Source: Azospirillum fermentarium
GTDB lineage: Bacteria; Pseudomonadota; Alphaproteobacteria; Azospirillales; Azospirillaceae
Length of the DNA: 64,000 nucleotides
Assembly (NCBI RefSeq): GCF_025961205.1
Contig: NZ_JAOQNH010000001.1
Coordinates: 892,001-956,000, forward strand
Reading direction: 5' to 3'
In this document: positions 1-9,238 of the stretch, one piece after another
Layout: each line of letters starts with the position of its first letter
Position numbering within the stretch: the first letter of the stretch is position 1
Position numbers and translations under genes: made by a program
The notes under the pieces: model-generated
Seen by the model: only the letters and a program-made list of their open reading frames with translations
What the model was told of the DNA's origin: nothing
The model's database searches: none

Positions 1-920
1 GCCGGCCCGGCGTACCCCGCGGCCCAGCGTCCGGGATCGCTTTCCCGCCGCACGTCCGCCTCCCCCGCCAGGAATGCCTGCAACGAGATCGTTTCGTCCC
101 GGTAATAATCGAAGGCCACCCGGTCGGCGTTGAACAGCCCTCGCCGCGTGGACCGGTCACGGCCCCAATAGCCGGGGTCGCGGGCGTACACGATCCGCCG
201 CCCCGGCTCCACCGCCGCGATGCGGTAGGGGCCGCTGCCCATGGGCGGGTCCAGCGTGGTGCGGCTGAAGTCGCGGCCCTGCCACCACGCTTTCTGGTGG
301 ATCGGCATCAGCCCCATCAGCAGCGGCAGTTCGCGGTCATAGCTGCCGTCCGCCTGGGGGGCGAAGGTGAAGCGCACCGTCGCTCCATCGATTCGTTCCG
401 TCCCGGCAACCATGGCGTAATACTGCCGCCGGTTGGGTGTTCCATGCTCCCGCTGGACGGCAAGGGAGAACAGCACGTCGTCCGCCGTCACCGGCGTGCC
501 GTCGTGCCAGCGGGCGTCGGGGTCCAGGAGGAAGGTGATGGACGAACGGTCGTCCGGCACCAAAATCCGCCGCGCCAGCAGGGGATAGAGCGAAAACGGC
601 TCGTCCCATGACCGCGCCAGCAGGGTTTCGAACACATACGACAGCCCCGCCGCCGGCACCCCCTTCACCACATGGGGATTGAGCGTGTCGAACGTGCCCG
701 TCACCGTCAGCCGCAGCGTCCCGCCCTTGGGGGCTGCGGGATTCACATAGGAAAAGGCGGAAAAATCCGCCGGGTACAAGGGCGTGCCGTGCATGGCGAT
801 GGCATGGACCGGCGTTTGTGCCCATGACGCTGGAGCAAACAGGCCGGGAAGCGCAATCAAAAGGGCGAAACAGGTCAGACCACTGACGGTCTGCGCGTGA
901 ATTCTGCGTGAAATGCGGGA
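1..920 (-). CDS. extracellular solute-binding protein, family 5 (oligopeptide/YejA-like), partial
   Basis: This is the N-terminal part of a periplasmic binding protein of an oligopeptide-type ABC importer; the gene runs off the left edge. Read on the minus strand it shows a hydrophobic signal segment (FALLIALPGLF, then an APASWA cleavage-type end). It is followed by HGTPLYPADFSAF, YVNPAAPKGGTLRL and GTFDTLNPHVVKG, the opening of the SBP_bac_5 family, closest in my memory to YejA. Further on come WHDGTPVTADDV and GSGPYRI, both usual for the family. The start codon is not resolved. The frame stays open towards the ppa gene, but no ATG or GTG lies near the signal peptide (a TTG at 860 is too close to it), so the 5' end given is approximate. 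It is divergent from ppa. The family call is firm, the substrate is not. Confidence 0.8.
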
Positions 921-1047
921 ATGGCCGTTGCAAGCACCTTGGTTTCGGTGCGTGTTTTTGCCTAAACTCCGCCCCGACCAGCGCCGGCCCGTCCCGGCGC
1001 CAGACCAACAGTGTATCAGGCGTAACGCCAGACAAAGGACTGCTCTC

Positions 1048-1605
1048 ATGGATCTGAGCAAGGTTCCGGTGGGGAAGAATCCGCCGTGGGACGTGAATGT
1101 CGTCATCGAAATCCCGGTGGGCGGCGACCCCGTGAAGTACGAGGTCGATAAGGAATCGGGTGCGGTGTTCGTTGACCGTTTCCTGCACACCGCCATGTAC
1201 TATCCCTGCAACTACGGCTTCATCCCGCACACCCTGTCGGGCGACGGCGACCCCGTGGACGTCTGCGTCGTGGGCCGTCACCCGGTGGTCCCCGGCTCGG
1301 TCCTGCGCGCCCGTCCCATCGGCGTGCTGCTGATGGAAGACGAAGCCGGCGCCGACGAAAAGCTGCTGGCCGTGCCGGTCAGCAAGCTGCATCCGTTCTA
1401 CGAGAACGTTAACAACTACACCGACCTGCCGTCCATCGTGACCGAGCAGATCGCCCACTTCTTCGAGCACTACAAGGATCTCGAAAAGGGCAAGTGGGTG
1501 AAGATCATCGGCTGGGGCAACGCCGAAGAAGCCTCCCAGAAGATCGTGGAAGGCATCGAACGCGCCCAGGCCGAAAACCAGGGCAAGCCGGGTGTCATCG
1601 TCTGA
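1048..1605 (+). CDS. ppa: inorganic pyrophosphatase
   Basis: This cytoplasmic family I pyrophosphatase hydrolyses PPi to two phosphates and so pulls biosynthetic reactions forward. The 185-residue product has the normal length for a bacterial enzyme. The signature DGDPVD lies at residues 66-71, and the preceding MYYPCNYGFIP stretch is the conserved core. The ATG at 1048 is chosen because the protein then begins MDLSKVPVGK, as in alphaproteobacterial homologues. The frame is open further upstream, but that part is not conserved-looking. The 3' end overlaps the GTG start of the macro-domain gene by 14 bases, which suggests the two are co-translated. Confidence 0.97.
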   Translation: MDLSKVPVGKNPPWDVNVVIEIPVGGDPVKYEVDKESGAVFVDRFLHTAMYYPCNYGFIPHTLSGDGDPVDVCVVGRHPVVPGSVLRARPIGVLLMEDEAGADEKLLAVPVSKLHPFYENVNNYTDLPSIVTEQIAHFFEHYKDLEKGKWVKIIGWGNAEEASQKIVEGIERAQAENQGKPGVIV

Positions 1606-2140
1606 TAAGGACGAACGCCGCCTCTCCGCCGCAGCCCGCGTGACCGTCGTCAACGGCGACATCACGCGGGCCGCGGTGGGGGCCGTGGTCAACGCCGCCA
1701 ACAGCGCGCTCAAACGCGGCGGCGGCGTGGACGGGGCCATCCACCGTGCGGCGGGGCCGGGGCTGCAGGACGAGCTGGACCGCATCGGCGGCTGCCCTGC
1801 CGGCGACTGCCGGCTGTCCCGCGGCCACGACCTGCCGGCCCCGTGGATCATCCACGCCGTCGGCCCCGTGTGGCACGGCGGCGGCCGGAACGAAGCGGCC
1901 CTGCTGGAACGCTGCTACCGCACCGCTTTCACTCTGGCGCGGGTCCACGGCATCGCATCGCTGGCCTTTCCCGCCATCAGCACCGGCATCTATGGCTTTC
2001 CCAAGGCCGCCGCCGCCGATATCGCCGTGGCGGTGGTGCTGGATGAACTGGCCCGTGATGACGCGGTGGAGCGGGTGGAGCTGTACGCTTTCGATCCCGA
2101 GACCGCGGTCCTTTACCACGATCGGCTGCGGCTGGTCTGA
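1592..2140 (+). CDS. macro domain protein, probable O-acetyl-ADP-ribose deacetylase (YmdB-like)
   Basis: This is a single macro domain of 182 residues. The ADP-ribose-binding segments are visible as VNGDITRAAVGAVVNAAN, then LKRGGGVDGAIHRAAG, and later the FPAISTGIYGFP loop. Proteins of this MacroD/YmdB type remove O-acetyl-ADP-ribose or mono-ADP-ribose from acidic residues. The start is GTG, inside the last codons of ppa in another frame, and no later ATG keeps the first strand of the domain. The context links it to ppa only by overlap. A sirtuin, which would make O-acetyl-ADP-ribose, is encoded about 23 kb away at 24748; a functional link is an inference. Confidence 0.92.
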   Translation: MSSSDKDERRLSAAARVTVVNGDITRAAVGAVVNAANSALKRGGGVDGAIHRAAGPGLQDELDRIGGCPAGDCRLSRGHDLPAPWIIHAVGPVWHGGGRNEAALLERCYRTAFTLARVHGIASLAFPAISTGIYGFPKAAAADIAVAVVLDELARDDAVERVELYAFDPETAVLYHDRLRLV

Positions 2141-2345
2141 CCACCAAGACCGGCGGCACACAATTACGCATCCGAAACAGAACAGACGCCGCGCCGTGGT
2201 AAGGGTGCAGCGCAGCATGAGCGTCGTTTCGTCGCGTTTACGCCGGGCCTGTGCCGGTTCACCCCTACCCGATCCTCATATCGCCTTTCGCTTTTTCGAT
2301 CGGCCCCTATCTCCCAGTGACTAGGGTCAAGCACGGAAGCCGGAC

Positions 2346-5033
2346 ATGACCGTTCGTAACCTCAACCAGATGTTCAAGCCCACGTCGATCGCGTTGATCG
2401 GCGCCAGCCGCAAGCCGCAATCCATCGGTGCTGTGGTGGCCCGCAACCTGTTCAACGCGGGCTTCAGCGGTCCCATCCTGCCCGTCAACGCCCAGGACCG
2501 CGCGGTCGAAGGGGTGCTGACCTACAAGACGGTGGCCGACCTGCCCATCACCCCCGATCTGGCGGTGATCTGCACGCCGGCCGACACCGTGCCGGCCACC
2601 ATCGACCAGCTCGGTGCGCGGGGCACGCGGGCGGCCATCATCATCTCGTCGGGCTTTTCCAAGGATCTGCTCCAGCGCACGCTGGACGCGGCCAAGCCCC
2701 ACGTGCTGCGCGTGCTGGGCCCCAACAGCCTGGGCGCCATGGTGCCGGGCCGCGGGCTGAACGCCAGCTTCGGCCACGTCACCCCGAAAAAGGGCGACAT
2801 CGCGCTGGTGGCGCAGTCGTCCATGGTGGTGACCTCCATCGTCGATTGGGCCACCGCGCGGGGGATCGGCTTCTCCCACCTGATCTCCATGGGCGACAAG
2901 GGCGACGTGGATTTCGGCGACCTGCTGGATTATCTGGCCGCCGACCCCACGGCCCGGGCCATCCTGCTCTACATCGAAAACATCACCGACGCGCGCAAGT
3001 TCATGTCGGCGGCCCGCTCCGCCGCCCGCCAGAAGCCGGTGATCGTCATCAAGGCCGGGCGCAGCGAGGAAGCGACCGAGGCCGCGGTGTCCCACACCGG
3101 CGCGCTCGCCGTGGAGGATGCGGTCTATGACGCCGCCTTCCGCCGCGCCGGCATCTTGCGCGTGAACACGCTGGAAGAATTGTTCGACGCGGTGGGCACG
3201 CTGGCGACCGGGGTGCCCATCAGCGGCGACCGGCTGGTGATCCTGACCAACGGCGGCGGCATGGGGGTGATGGCCACCGACGCGCTGGTGCAGTCGGGCG
3301 GCACCCTGGCCGCCCTGTCGCCGGACACCATCCAGTCCATCGACACCGCGCTGGGAACGACGGCCAAGCGCGGCAACCCCTTGCGCATCGGCGGCGACGC
3401 CCCGCCCAAGCGCTACGCCGACGCGCTGAACGCCCTGCTGCACGACAAGAGCAACGACGCCATCCTGGTGCTGAACTGCCCCTCGGCGGTCAACGACAGC
3501 ACGGCGGCGGCGCAGGCCGTGGTGGATACGCTGGCGGCCAACAAGGCGCTGCGCCACCCGGTGCTGACGAGCTGGCTGGGCGACGAATCGGCGGTGGAGG
3601 CCCGGCGCCTGTTCGCCGCCAACCGCATTCCCACCTATGACACCCCCAGCCACGCGGTGCGGGCGTTCATGCATCTGGTGGAATACCGGCGCAACCAGGA
3701 ACTGCTGATGGAAACCCCGCCGTCGGTGCCCGACAGCTTCGAGCCCGACCGCATCGTGGTGCAGAAGACCATCGCGCGCGCCATCGCTGAAAAGCGCGAC
3801 TGGCTGACCGAGTACGAGGCCAAGCGCGTGCTGGCCGCCTATGGCATCCCGGTGGTGGAGACCCGCCGCGCCGAAACCCCGGAGGAAGCGGCCCGCGCCG
3901 CCGACTCCATCGGCGGTTCGGTGGCGCTGAAGATCCTGTCCCCCGACATCGCCCACAAATCCGACGTGGGCGGCGTGGTGCTGCACCTGACCAGCGGCGA
4001 CGAGGTGCTGGACGAGGCCCGCGCCATGCTGGACCGCGTGCGCGAGGCGGTGCCGGATGCACGGATCGAGGGCTTTACGGTGCAGGAAATGGCCGTGCGT
4101 CCCGACGCCTATGAACTGATTGTCGGCATGACCGAAAACCCGCTGTTCGGCCCGGTGATCCTGTTCGGCGAGGGCGGCATCGGCGTGGAGGTGGTGGAGG
4201 ATTACGCGCTGGCCCTGCCGCCCCTCAACATGCGGCTGGCGTCGGAGCTGATGACCCGCACCCGCATCTGGAAGCGGCTCAAGGGCTACCGCTCCCGTCA
4301 GGCGGTGGACCTGCCGGCGGTGGCGCTGACGCTGAACCAGATTTCCCAGCTCATCGTCGATTTCCCCGAGATCGTGGAACTGGACATCAACCCGCTGCTG
4401 GCCGACCAGGACGGGGTGATGGCGCTGGACGCCAGCATCCGCGTGGCGGTGCCCGAACGGCCCGGCGCCCGCCGTCTGGCCATCCGCCCCTACCCCAAGG
4501 CGCTGGAAGACCCGATCCGCATCAAGGACGGTCGTCAGTTCCTGGTGCGCCCGATCCTGCCCGAGGACGAGCCGCTGGTGCACGGCATGTTCGCCCGCAT
4601 GACGCCGGAGGACATCCGCCTGCGCTTCTTCGCGCCCATGAAGCGGCTGTCGCATCAGGCCGCCGCCCGTCTGACCCAGATCGACTATGACCGCGAAATG
4701 GGGCTGATCGCCGTCGGGCCGGACGACGTCACCAACGAAACGGTGATGTACGGCGTGGTCCGCATCGCCGCCGACCCCGACAACCAGCGCGCCGAATACG
4801 CCGTGATGGTGCGGTCCGACATGAAGGGGCAGGGGCTGGGCTACATCCTGATGAACAAGATCCTGGACTATGCCCGGTCCCGCGGTATCAAGGAGGTGTA
4901 TGGCGAGGTGTTGCGCGAGAACACCAACATGCTCGCCATGTGCCGGTCGCTGGGCTTCGTGCGGAAAGAGAATCTGGACGAGCCGGGCGTGGTGGAAGTG
5001 CGCATCGACCTGGAAAAAGCCAAGGGGGCCTGA
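2346..5033 (+). CDS. bifunctional ADP-forming acyl-CoA synthetase-like / GNAT protein acetyltransferase (Pat/YfiQ type)
   Basis: The 895-residue protein has the Pat/YfiQ layout. It starts with a CoA-binding Rossmann domain (GASRKPQSIG near residue 20), then succinyl-CoA-ligase-like domains (GPNSLGAM), an ATP-grasp domain (about 480-700, with LKILSPDIAHKSDVGG), and a C-terminal GNAT domain (about 735-890, with KGQGLGYILM as acetyl-CoA loop). Proteins of this layout acetylate lysines of acyl-CoA synthetases and other targets. The phosphorylatable histidine of active ADP-forming synthetases appears intact in AVSHTGALA (His250), whereas I recall it being lost in the enteric Pat protein, so synthetase activity may be retained. 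The next gene starts six bases after the stop. Confidence 0.93.
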   Translation: MTVRNLNQMFKPTSIALIGASRKPQSIGAVVARNLFNAGFSGPILPVNAQDRAVEGVLTYKTVADLPITPDLAVICTPADTVPATIDQLGARGTRAAIIISSGFSKDLLQRTLDAAKPHVLRVLGPNSLGAMVPGRGLNASFGHVTPKKGDIALVAQSSMVVTSIVDWATARGIGFSHLISMGDKGDVDFGDLLDYLAADPTARAILLYIENITDARKFMSAARSAARQKPVIVIKAGRSEEATEAAVSHTGALAVEDAVYDAAFRRAGILRVNTLEELFDAVGTLATGVPISGDRLVILTNGGGMGVMATDALVQSGGTLAALSPDTIQSIDTALGTTAKRGNPLRIGGDAPPKRYADALNALLHDKSNDAILVLNCPSAVNDSTAAAQAVVDTLAANKALRHPVLTSWLGDESAVEARRLFAANRIPTYDTPSHAVRAFMHLVEYRRNQELLMETPPSVPDSFEPDRIVVQKTIARAIAEKRDWLTEYEAKRVLAAYGIPVVETRRAETPEEAARAADSIGGSVALKILSPDIAHKSDVGGVVLHLTSGDEVLDEARAMLDRVREAVPDARIEGFTVQEMAVRPDAYELIVGMTENPLFGPVILFGEGGIGVEVVEDYALALPPLNMRLASELMTRTRIWKRLKGYRSRQAVDLPAVALTLNQISQLIVDFPEIVELDINPLLADQDGVMALDASIRVAVPERPGARRLAIRPYPKALEDPIRIKDGRQFLVRPILPEDEPLVHGMFARMTPEDIRLRFFAPMKRLSHQAAARLTQIDYDREMGLIAVGPDDVTNETVMYGVVRIAADPDNQRAEYAVMVRSDMKGQGLGYILMNKILDYARSRGIKEVYGEVLRENTNMLAMCRSLGFVRKENLDEPGVVEVRIDLEKAKGA

Positions 5034-5038
5034 TCCTC

Positions 5039-6331
5039 ATGACCCAGCCACAGCCGGCATCGCGCAGCGCCATTGCCGCCTGGTGCCTGTATGACTGGGC
5101 CAATTCCGCCTACAACACGGTCATCACCACCTTCGTGTTCGCGGTCTACTTCACCCGTGGCGTGGCCGGCGATCCCGTCGCCGGCACCGCGGCGTGGAGC
5201 ACCGCCATGGCGCTGGCCGGCATCGCCATCGCCGTGCTCAGCCCGGTGCTGGGGGCGGTGGCCGACCGGGCGGGGCGGCGCAAGCCGTGGCTGGCCGCCA
5301 CCACGGCCCTCACCGTCCTGACCACCGCCGGCCTGTGGTGGGTGCGGCCCGACCCGGCCTATGTGCCGCTGGCCCTGTGGCTGGTGGCGGCGGGCACGGT
5401 GGCGTTCGAACTGGCCAACGTCTTCTACAACGCCATGCTGCCCGCCGTGGCTCCGCCGTCGCATCTGGGGCGGGTGTCGGGGTGGGGCTGGGGTGTCGGG
5501 TATTTCGGCGGGCTGGCCTGTCTGGTGGTGGCGCTGTTCGGCTTCGTCCGCGCCGATTCGCCCGTGGCCCAGTGGCTGGGCACCGGCGGGCAGGAGCACG
5601 TGCGGGCCACAGCCCTGCTGGTGGCCGCGTGGTTCGCCCTGTTCGCCGTGCCGCTGTTCCGCTGGGTGCCCGAGCCGTCCGCCGCCCCGGTGCCGGTGGG
5701 CCGCGCGGTGCGCGAGGGGCTGGCCGAGGTGGCGGCGACGCTGCGCCATGTGCGCAGCTTGCGCGACGCCGCGCGCTTTCTGGTGGCGAGCGCCTTCTAC
5801 CGCGACGGCATCAACACGCTGACGGCGTTCGGCGGCATCTACGCCGCCGGCACCTTCGGCATGCAGTTCGAAGAGATCGTGATGTTCGCCATCGCGTTGA
5901 ACGTGGTGGCGGGGCTGGGGTCGGTGGCGTTCGCCTGGATCGACGACCGCATCGGCGCCAAGCCCACCATCCTGGTGTCGGTGGGCGGGCTGGCGGTCAC
6001 CGGCACCGTGCTGCTGCTGATCGAGGACAAGGCGTGGTTCTGGTGGGCGGCCATGGGGCTGGGCCTGTGCTTCGGCCCGGCCCAGGCGGCGGGGCGGTCG
6101 CTGATGGCCCGCCTGTCGCCGCCGGGGCAGGTCGCGGAGATGTTCGGGCTTTACAGCCTGACCGGCAAGGCGGCGGGGTTCATCGGCCCGGCGGCGCTGG
6201 GCTGGGCCACCGCGTCGTTCGGCAGCCAGCGGGCCGGCATGGCGTCGATCCTGGTGTTTTTCGCCGTGGGTTTCGCGCTGATGCTGACGGTCCGCGACCC
6301 TCATCGTCAAAATGCAACAGTTCATCGGTAA
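5039..6331 (+). CDS. MFS transporter, UMF1/Atg22-like family
   Basis: This inner-membrane carrier of 430 residues has about 12 hydrophobic segments. The start YDWANSAYNTVITTFVF is the hallmark of the UMF1 family, and the loop GAVADRAGRRKPWL after the second segment is the usual MFS motif. The substrate is unknown. The ATG at 5039 follows the acyl-CoA synthetase stop by five bases, so the two are probably one operon; the longer open frame upstream lies within that gene and is not coding. The C-terminus is hydrophilic and ends at the start of the next small gene. Confidence 0.9.
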   Translation: MTQPQPASRSAIAAWCLYDWANSAYNTVITTFVFAVYFTRGVAGDPVAGTAAWSTAMALAGIAIAVLSPVLGAVADRAGRRKPWLAATTALTVLTTAGLWWVRPDPAYVPLALWLVAAGTVAFELANVFYNAMLPAVAPPSHLGRVSGWGWGVGYFGGLACLVVALFGFVRADSPVAQWLGTGGQEHVRATALLVAAWFALFAVPLFRWVPEPSAAPVPVGRAVREGLAEVAATLRHVRSLRDAARFLVASAFYRDGINTLTAFGGIYAAGTFGMQFEEIVMFAIALNVVAGLGSVAFAWIDDRIGAKPTILVSVGGLAVTGTVLLLIEDKAWFWWAAMGLGLCFGPAQAAGRSLMARLSPPGQVAEMFGLYSLTGKAAGFIGPAALGWATASFGSQRAGMASILVFFAVGFALMLTVRDPHRQNATVHR

Positions 6332-6422
6332 AGAAAGGGTGTCTTTTTCACTGGAAAATGCGGATGTTGCGATGCACAATACGGATGACCGGCCGGAAGG
6401 CTTCAGCGCAGGAACTCCGCCC

Positions 6423-6902
6423 ATGCTCCACATCAAGGACATCGAGGCGTTCGCCCGGATCAACGAGGCCTTGGCCCATTCCAGTGAGGGCGGCTCTCTC
6501 TTTGGCGGCACGGACGCCCATCAGCGCCGTCTGACGAACCCGGCCCTGGCCTTTGCCCGCTTGAGCAGCGGCATGATGGCTCCGGCCCTCCGTGCCCGCG
6601 CGGCGGAGCCGGTTGCGGTTCCGGTGATGGTCTCCCAGCCCCCGGCCCCCGCCGACACCGCGTCGGACGAGGATGAAGCGGAGGCTGAGCGTGTGGCGGC
6701 CTCGACCCCCTCGGTCGATTCGATCCCCATGGCGTCGGCGGACGTGCTGCCGTTCCTGCCCCGCCGCCGCGGCGGGCACGACGACACCGCTCATGCCGAG
6801 ACGGGCCACGCCGACACCCTGGCCCGCACGGGGTACGATTTCGACCTGATGCCGCCCCGGCCCATGACGGCGTTCTTCAACCGCTTCTTCTTCAAGCGGT
6901 AA
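6423..6902 (+). CDS. hypothetical acidic protein
   Basis: I do not recognise this 159-residue protein. It has no signal peptide or membrane segment. The middle is acidic and low in complexity (SDEDEAEAE near residue 85), followed by a histidine-containing stretch and a basic aromatic tail NRFFFKR. The chosen ATG has AGGA ten bases upstream. The frame is open further left, with possible starts at 6372 and 6312, the latter overlapping the MFS gene. Codon use matches the GC-rich surroundings, so it is likely a real lineage-restricted gene. It ends one base before the convergent membrane-protein gene. Confidence 0.6.
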   Translation: MLHIKDIEAFARINEALAHSSEGGSLFGGTDAHQRRLTNPALAFARLSSGMMAPALRARAAEPVAVPVMVSQPPAPADTASDEDEAEAERVAASTPSVDSIPMASADVLPFLPRRRGGHDDTAHAETGHADTLARTGYDFDLMPPRPMTAFFNRFFFKR

Positions 6903-7454
6903 TCAGCGCACCGACCGCCGTGCCGCGCGCCAGCGGCGGCTGAGCCAGCCGCCGCGCAGGGTGCGGATGCGCTGCATCACCCGCCGCACCGTGGCCACCG
7001 CCCACACCCACGCCGGGCGGCGGTTCAGCCAATCGTGCACCAGGGTGTGCAGCGCCAGCGCCTTGGCGTGCGTCCAGGCGAACCAGCGGATGGTCAGCAG
7101 CTTGTCCTGGCCGATGGCGTAGAGATGGGCCGCGGTGGCGGTGCCGGTGACCTTGGCCGCCACCAGCACGCCCAGACCCGCCAGCGGGTGCCCCGATCCC
7201 ATCAGCCACACCGCCGCCAGCTTCACCGGGATCAGCCCCGCCGCCGGGATCAGGAACAGCGCCAGCGTGCCCCACGGTCCCAGCCCGGCGATCCACGGGT
7301 CCACCCAGCACAGGGGCGGGCGGCGGGCCAGCCAGCCGGCGGCGCGGCGCAGCGTGTCCCACGCCATTTCCTCGAACAGCACCAGAACCGCCGCCGCCAG
7401 CATCAGCGGCGGGGTCAGGAGGTGGCGGACCCAGGGACGGTTCTTTCGGTCCAT
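6903..7454 (-). CDS. conserved hypothetical membrane protein
   Basis: The 183-residue protein has hydrophobic segments at about residues 14-27, 55-90 and 95-115, and a strongly basic C-terminus rich in Arg and Trp. No named domain is recognisable. Its ATG overlaps the stop of the pentapeptide-repeat gene as ATGA (7451-7454 region on this strand), a strong sign of translational coupling, so the two products may act together at the inner membrane. The function is unknown. Confidence 0.8.
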   Translation of the reverse strand: MDRKNRPWVRHLLTPPLMLAAAVLVLFEEMAWDTLRRAAGWLARRPPLCWVDPWIAGLGPWGTLALFLIPAAGLIPVKLAAVWLMGSGHPLAGLGVLVAAKVTGTATAAHLYAIGQDKLLTIRWFAWTHAKALALHTLVHDWLNRRPAWVWAVATVRRVMQRIRTLRGGWLSRRWRAARRSVR

Positions 7455-8767
7455 CAGTCGCGCTTGGCGTGCAGCAGGGTGGTGCGCTGGGCGTCGGCGC
7501 GCTCGATCTCCGCATCGCGCAGGTCGGCGCCGGCCAGATTGCAGTAATCGAGGACGGCCCCGGCCATGCGGGCGCGGCGCAGGTCGGCGCCGCGCATGTC
7601 CGCCTCGGCCAGGATGGCGGCGGTCAGGTCGGCGGGCCATTCCCGCCCCGACAATTGCCCGTCCACCCCGCGCAGCGGCAGCGGCGCCAGCTTCACGTTG
7701 CGCAGCCGGGCACCGGTGAGGTCGCAGGCGCGCAGGTTGGCGCCGGTCATGTCGGATTCCTCCAGGTTGGCGCCCGACAGGTTGGCGCCCGACAGGTCCA
7801 CCATCTGCAGCCGGCATTCGCGGAAATTGGCGTTCTTGAGCGAACAGCCCGACAGCACCGCGCCGCTGAGGTCGGTGGCCTCCAGGTCGATGCCGGCCAT
7901 GTTCGACCCGCGGGCATCGAACCGCCGGCCCTTGGTGCCCAGCGAATTGATCCAGGTGACGTGATCGTCCAACTGGGCGCGCATTTCCTCCGACAACTGG
8001 TCGCGGTTGCGGTGGAACACCGCCCCTTCCATCAGCGCCCCTTCCCACGACGCCTTGCTCATGTCCACGTTGCGCAGCTCGCCGTCGCGGATGTCGGCGT
8101 TGTGGAAGATGGTCTTGGCGACCAGACAATTATTCAGCAGCGCGCCCTTCATGCGGGCGGCGGTGAAGTTGGCCTCCGACAGGTCGGCGCCGTCCAGATT
8201 GGTGGAAAACAGCTTGCTGTTGCGGAAATCGGCCCCGCGCAGGTTGGCGTGGCTCAGGTCGGCCCCGGTCAGGTCGGCATCGCGGAAATCGGCGGCGGTC
8301 AGTTCGGCGTGGTTCAGCCGGGTGGGGGCTTCCGCCTGCCGTTTCTGCTTGGTCCAATAGACGAGCTGGCCGGGGCGCAGGTCGGCGCGCACGAACACCG
8401 CCCCGCGCAGGCAGGCGCGCATGAAATTGGCCCCGCGCACGTCGGCCCCCACCAGGGACGCCTCGGTCAGGTCGGCGGCGGCGAGGTTGGCGCCGAACAG
8501 GTCGGCCCGGTCGAACACGGTGGAGCGCAGCTTGGCGCGCGCCAGATTGACGCCGGTCATCATGGACTCCGACAGCACCAGCCCCGACAGGTCATAGCCC
8601 GCCAGATCCGCCGACTTGACCACCAGAAGCCGGCCGTTGGGCCGCCCTTCCAGGTAAAGCCGGTGCCGGGCGATGGCCTGTCCCAATTCCTGAGGGTCCA
8701 AAACGCGTGTGTCCTCTGCCGGTCGCCAGTGCTTTTGGAATAATATGATGCTTAACGAGAGTCTCAT
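7454..8767 (-). CDS. pentapeptide repeat-containing protein
   Basis: The 437-residue protein has two blocks of A(D/N)LXX repeats (about residues 52-130 and 155-250), then after a spacer a third run (about 285-430). Such repeats fold into a right-handed square beta-helix. Typical stretches are GADLSHANLRGADF and LSGANLSGANLEE. Known members range from DNA-mimic gyrase protectors to scaffolds, but this one has non-repeat insertions and no DNA-mimic features that I can judge, so no function is assigned. It is the first gene of a coupled pair with the downstream membrane protein. The first 25 residues are not repeat and include a short hydrophobic start. Confidence 0.9.
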   Translation of the reverse strand: MRLSLSIILFQKHWRPAEDTRVLDPQELGQAIARHRLYLEGRPNGRLLVVKSADLAGYDLSGLVLSESMMTGVNLARAKLRSTVFDRADLFGANLAAADLTEASLVGADVRGANFMRACLRGAVFVRADLRPGQLVYWTKQKRQAEAPTRLNHAELTAADFRDADLTGADLSHANLRGADFRNSKLFSTNLDGADLSEANFTAARMKGALLNNCLVAKTIFHNADIRDGELRNVDMSKASWEGALMEGAVFHRNRDQLSEEMRAQLDDHVTWINSLGTKGRRFDARGSNMAGIDLEATDLSGAVLSGCSLKNANFRECRLQMVDLSGANLSGANLEESDMTGANLRACDLTGARLRNVKLAPLPLRGVDGQLSGREWPADLTAAILAEADMRGADLRRARMAGAVLDYCNLAGADLRDAEIERADAQRTTLLHAKRD

Positions 8768-8870
8768 TTCTCAAATGCGTGCTTTCGTCAAGCCGCATCG
8801 GCGGTATCGCACCCTCCTTCACGCCGATCTGCCATGATAATATGGGGTGTTCGTACAAGAGGGGGAGGGA

Positions 8871-9233
8871 ATGATGGGGCGTATGGCGGTTGGGGGAGCG
8901 GCCCTGGCCGGACGGATGGTGCTGGCCGTTCTGGCCTGCCTGACGCTGGCCGGCTGTTCGGATGAGCCGTCGGAGGGGGAGATGCGCACGGTGGTGGAGA
9001 ACGCCACCCGCCGCAAGCTGGAGGCCAGCCGCGTGCCCTTCGCCCAGTTCGACGTGTTCCGCAAGCAGGGGTGCGTCAACACCAAGACCCAGCCGGGCCA
9101 GTACGATTGCTATTACGCCGCCACCTTCACCCCCCAGGCCGGCACGCCGCCCTTGACCGTGAACGGCAAGGGCCGCTTCACCCGCAAGAATTCATCCCTG
9201 CTGTTCGAGGATCTGGGCGCGCAGCCCCGGTAA
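8871..9233 (+). CDS. small lipoprotein, hypothetical
   Basis: The 120-residue product has a lipoprotein signal peptide. A hydrophobic run is followed by the lipobox LAGC (Cys near residue 29) and then SDEPSEGE, so it should be lipidated and sit in the envelope. The mature part has two cysteines in QGCVNTK and QYDCYY that could form a disulfide. The ATG at 8871 is preceded by a strong GGGGGAGGGA ribosome-binding site; an alternative GTG at 8847 would lengthen the leader for no reason. It lies between two minus-strand genes and is probably monocistronic. The function is unknown. Confidence 0.85.
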   Translation: MMGRMAVGGAALAGRMVLAVLACLTLAGCSDEPSEGEMRTVVENATRRKLEASRVPFAQFDVFRKQGCVNTKTQPGQYDCYYAATFTPQAGTPPLTVNGKGRFTRKNSSLLFEDLGAQPR

Positions 9234-9238
9234 GGGGG

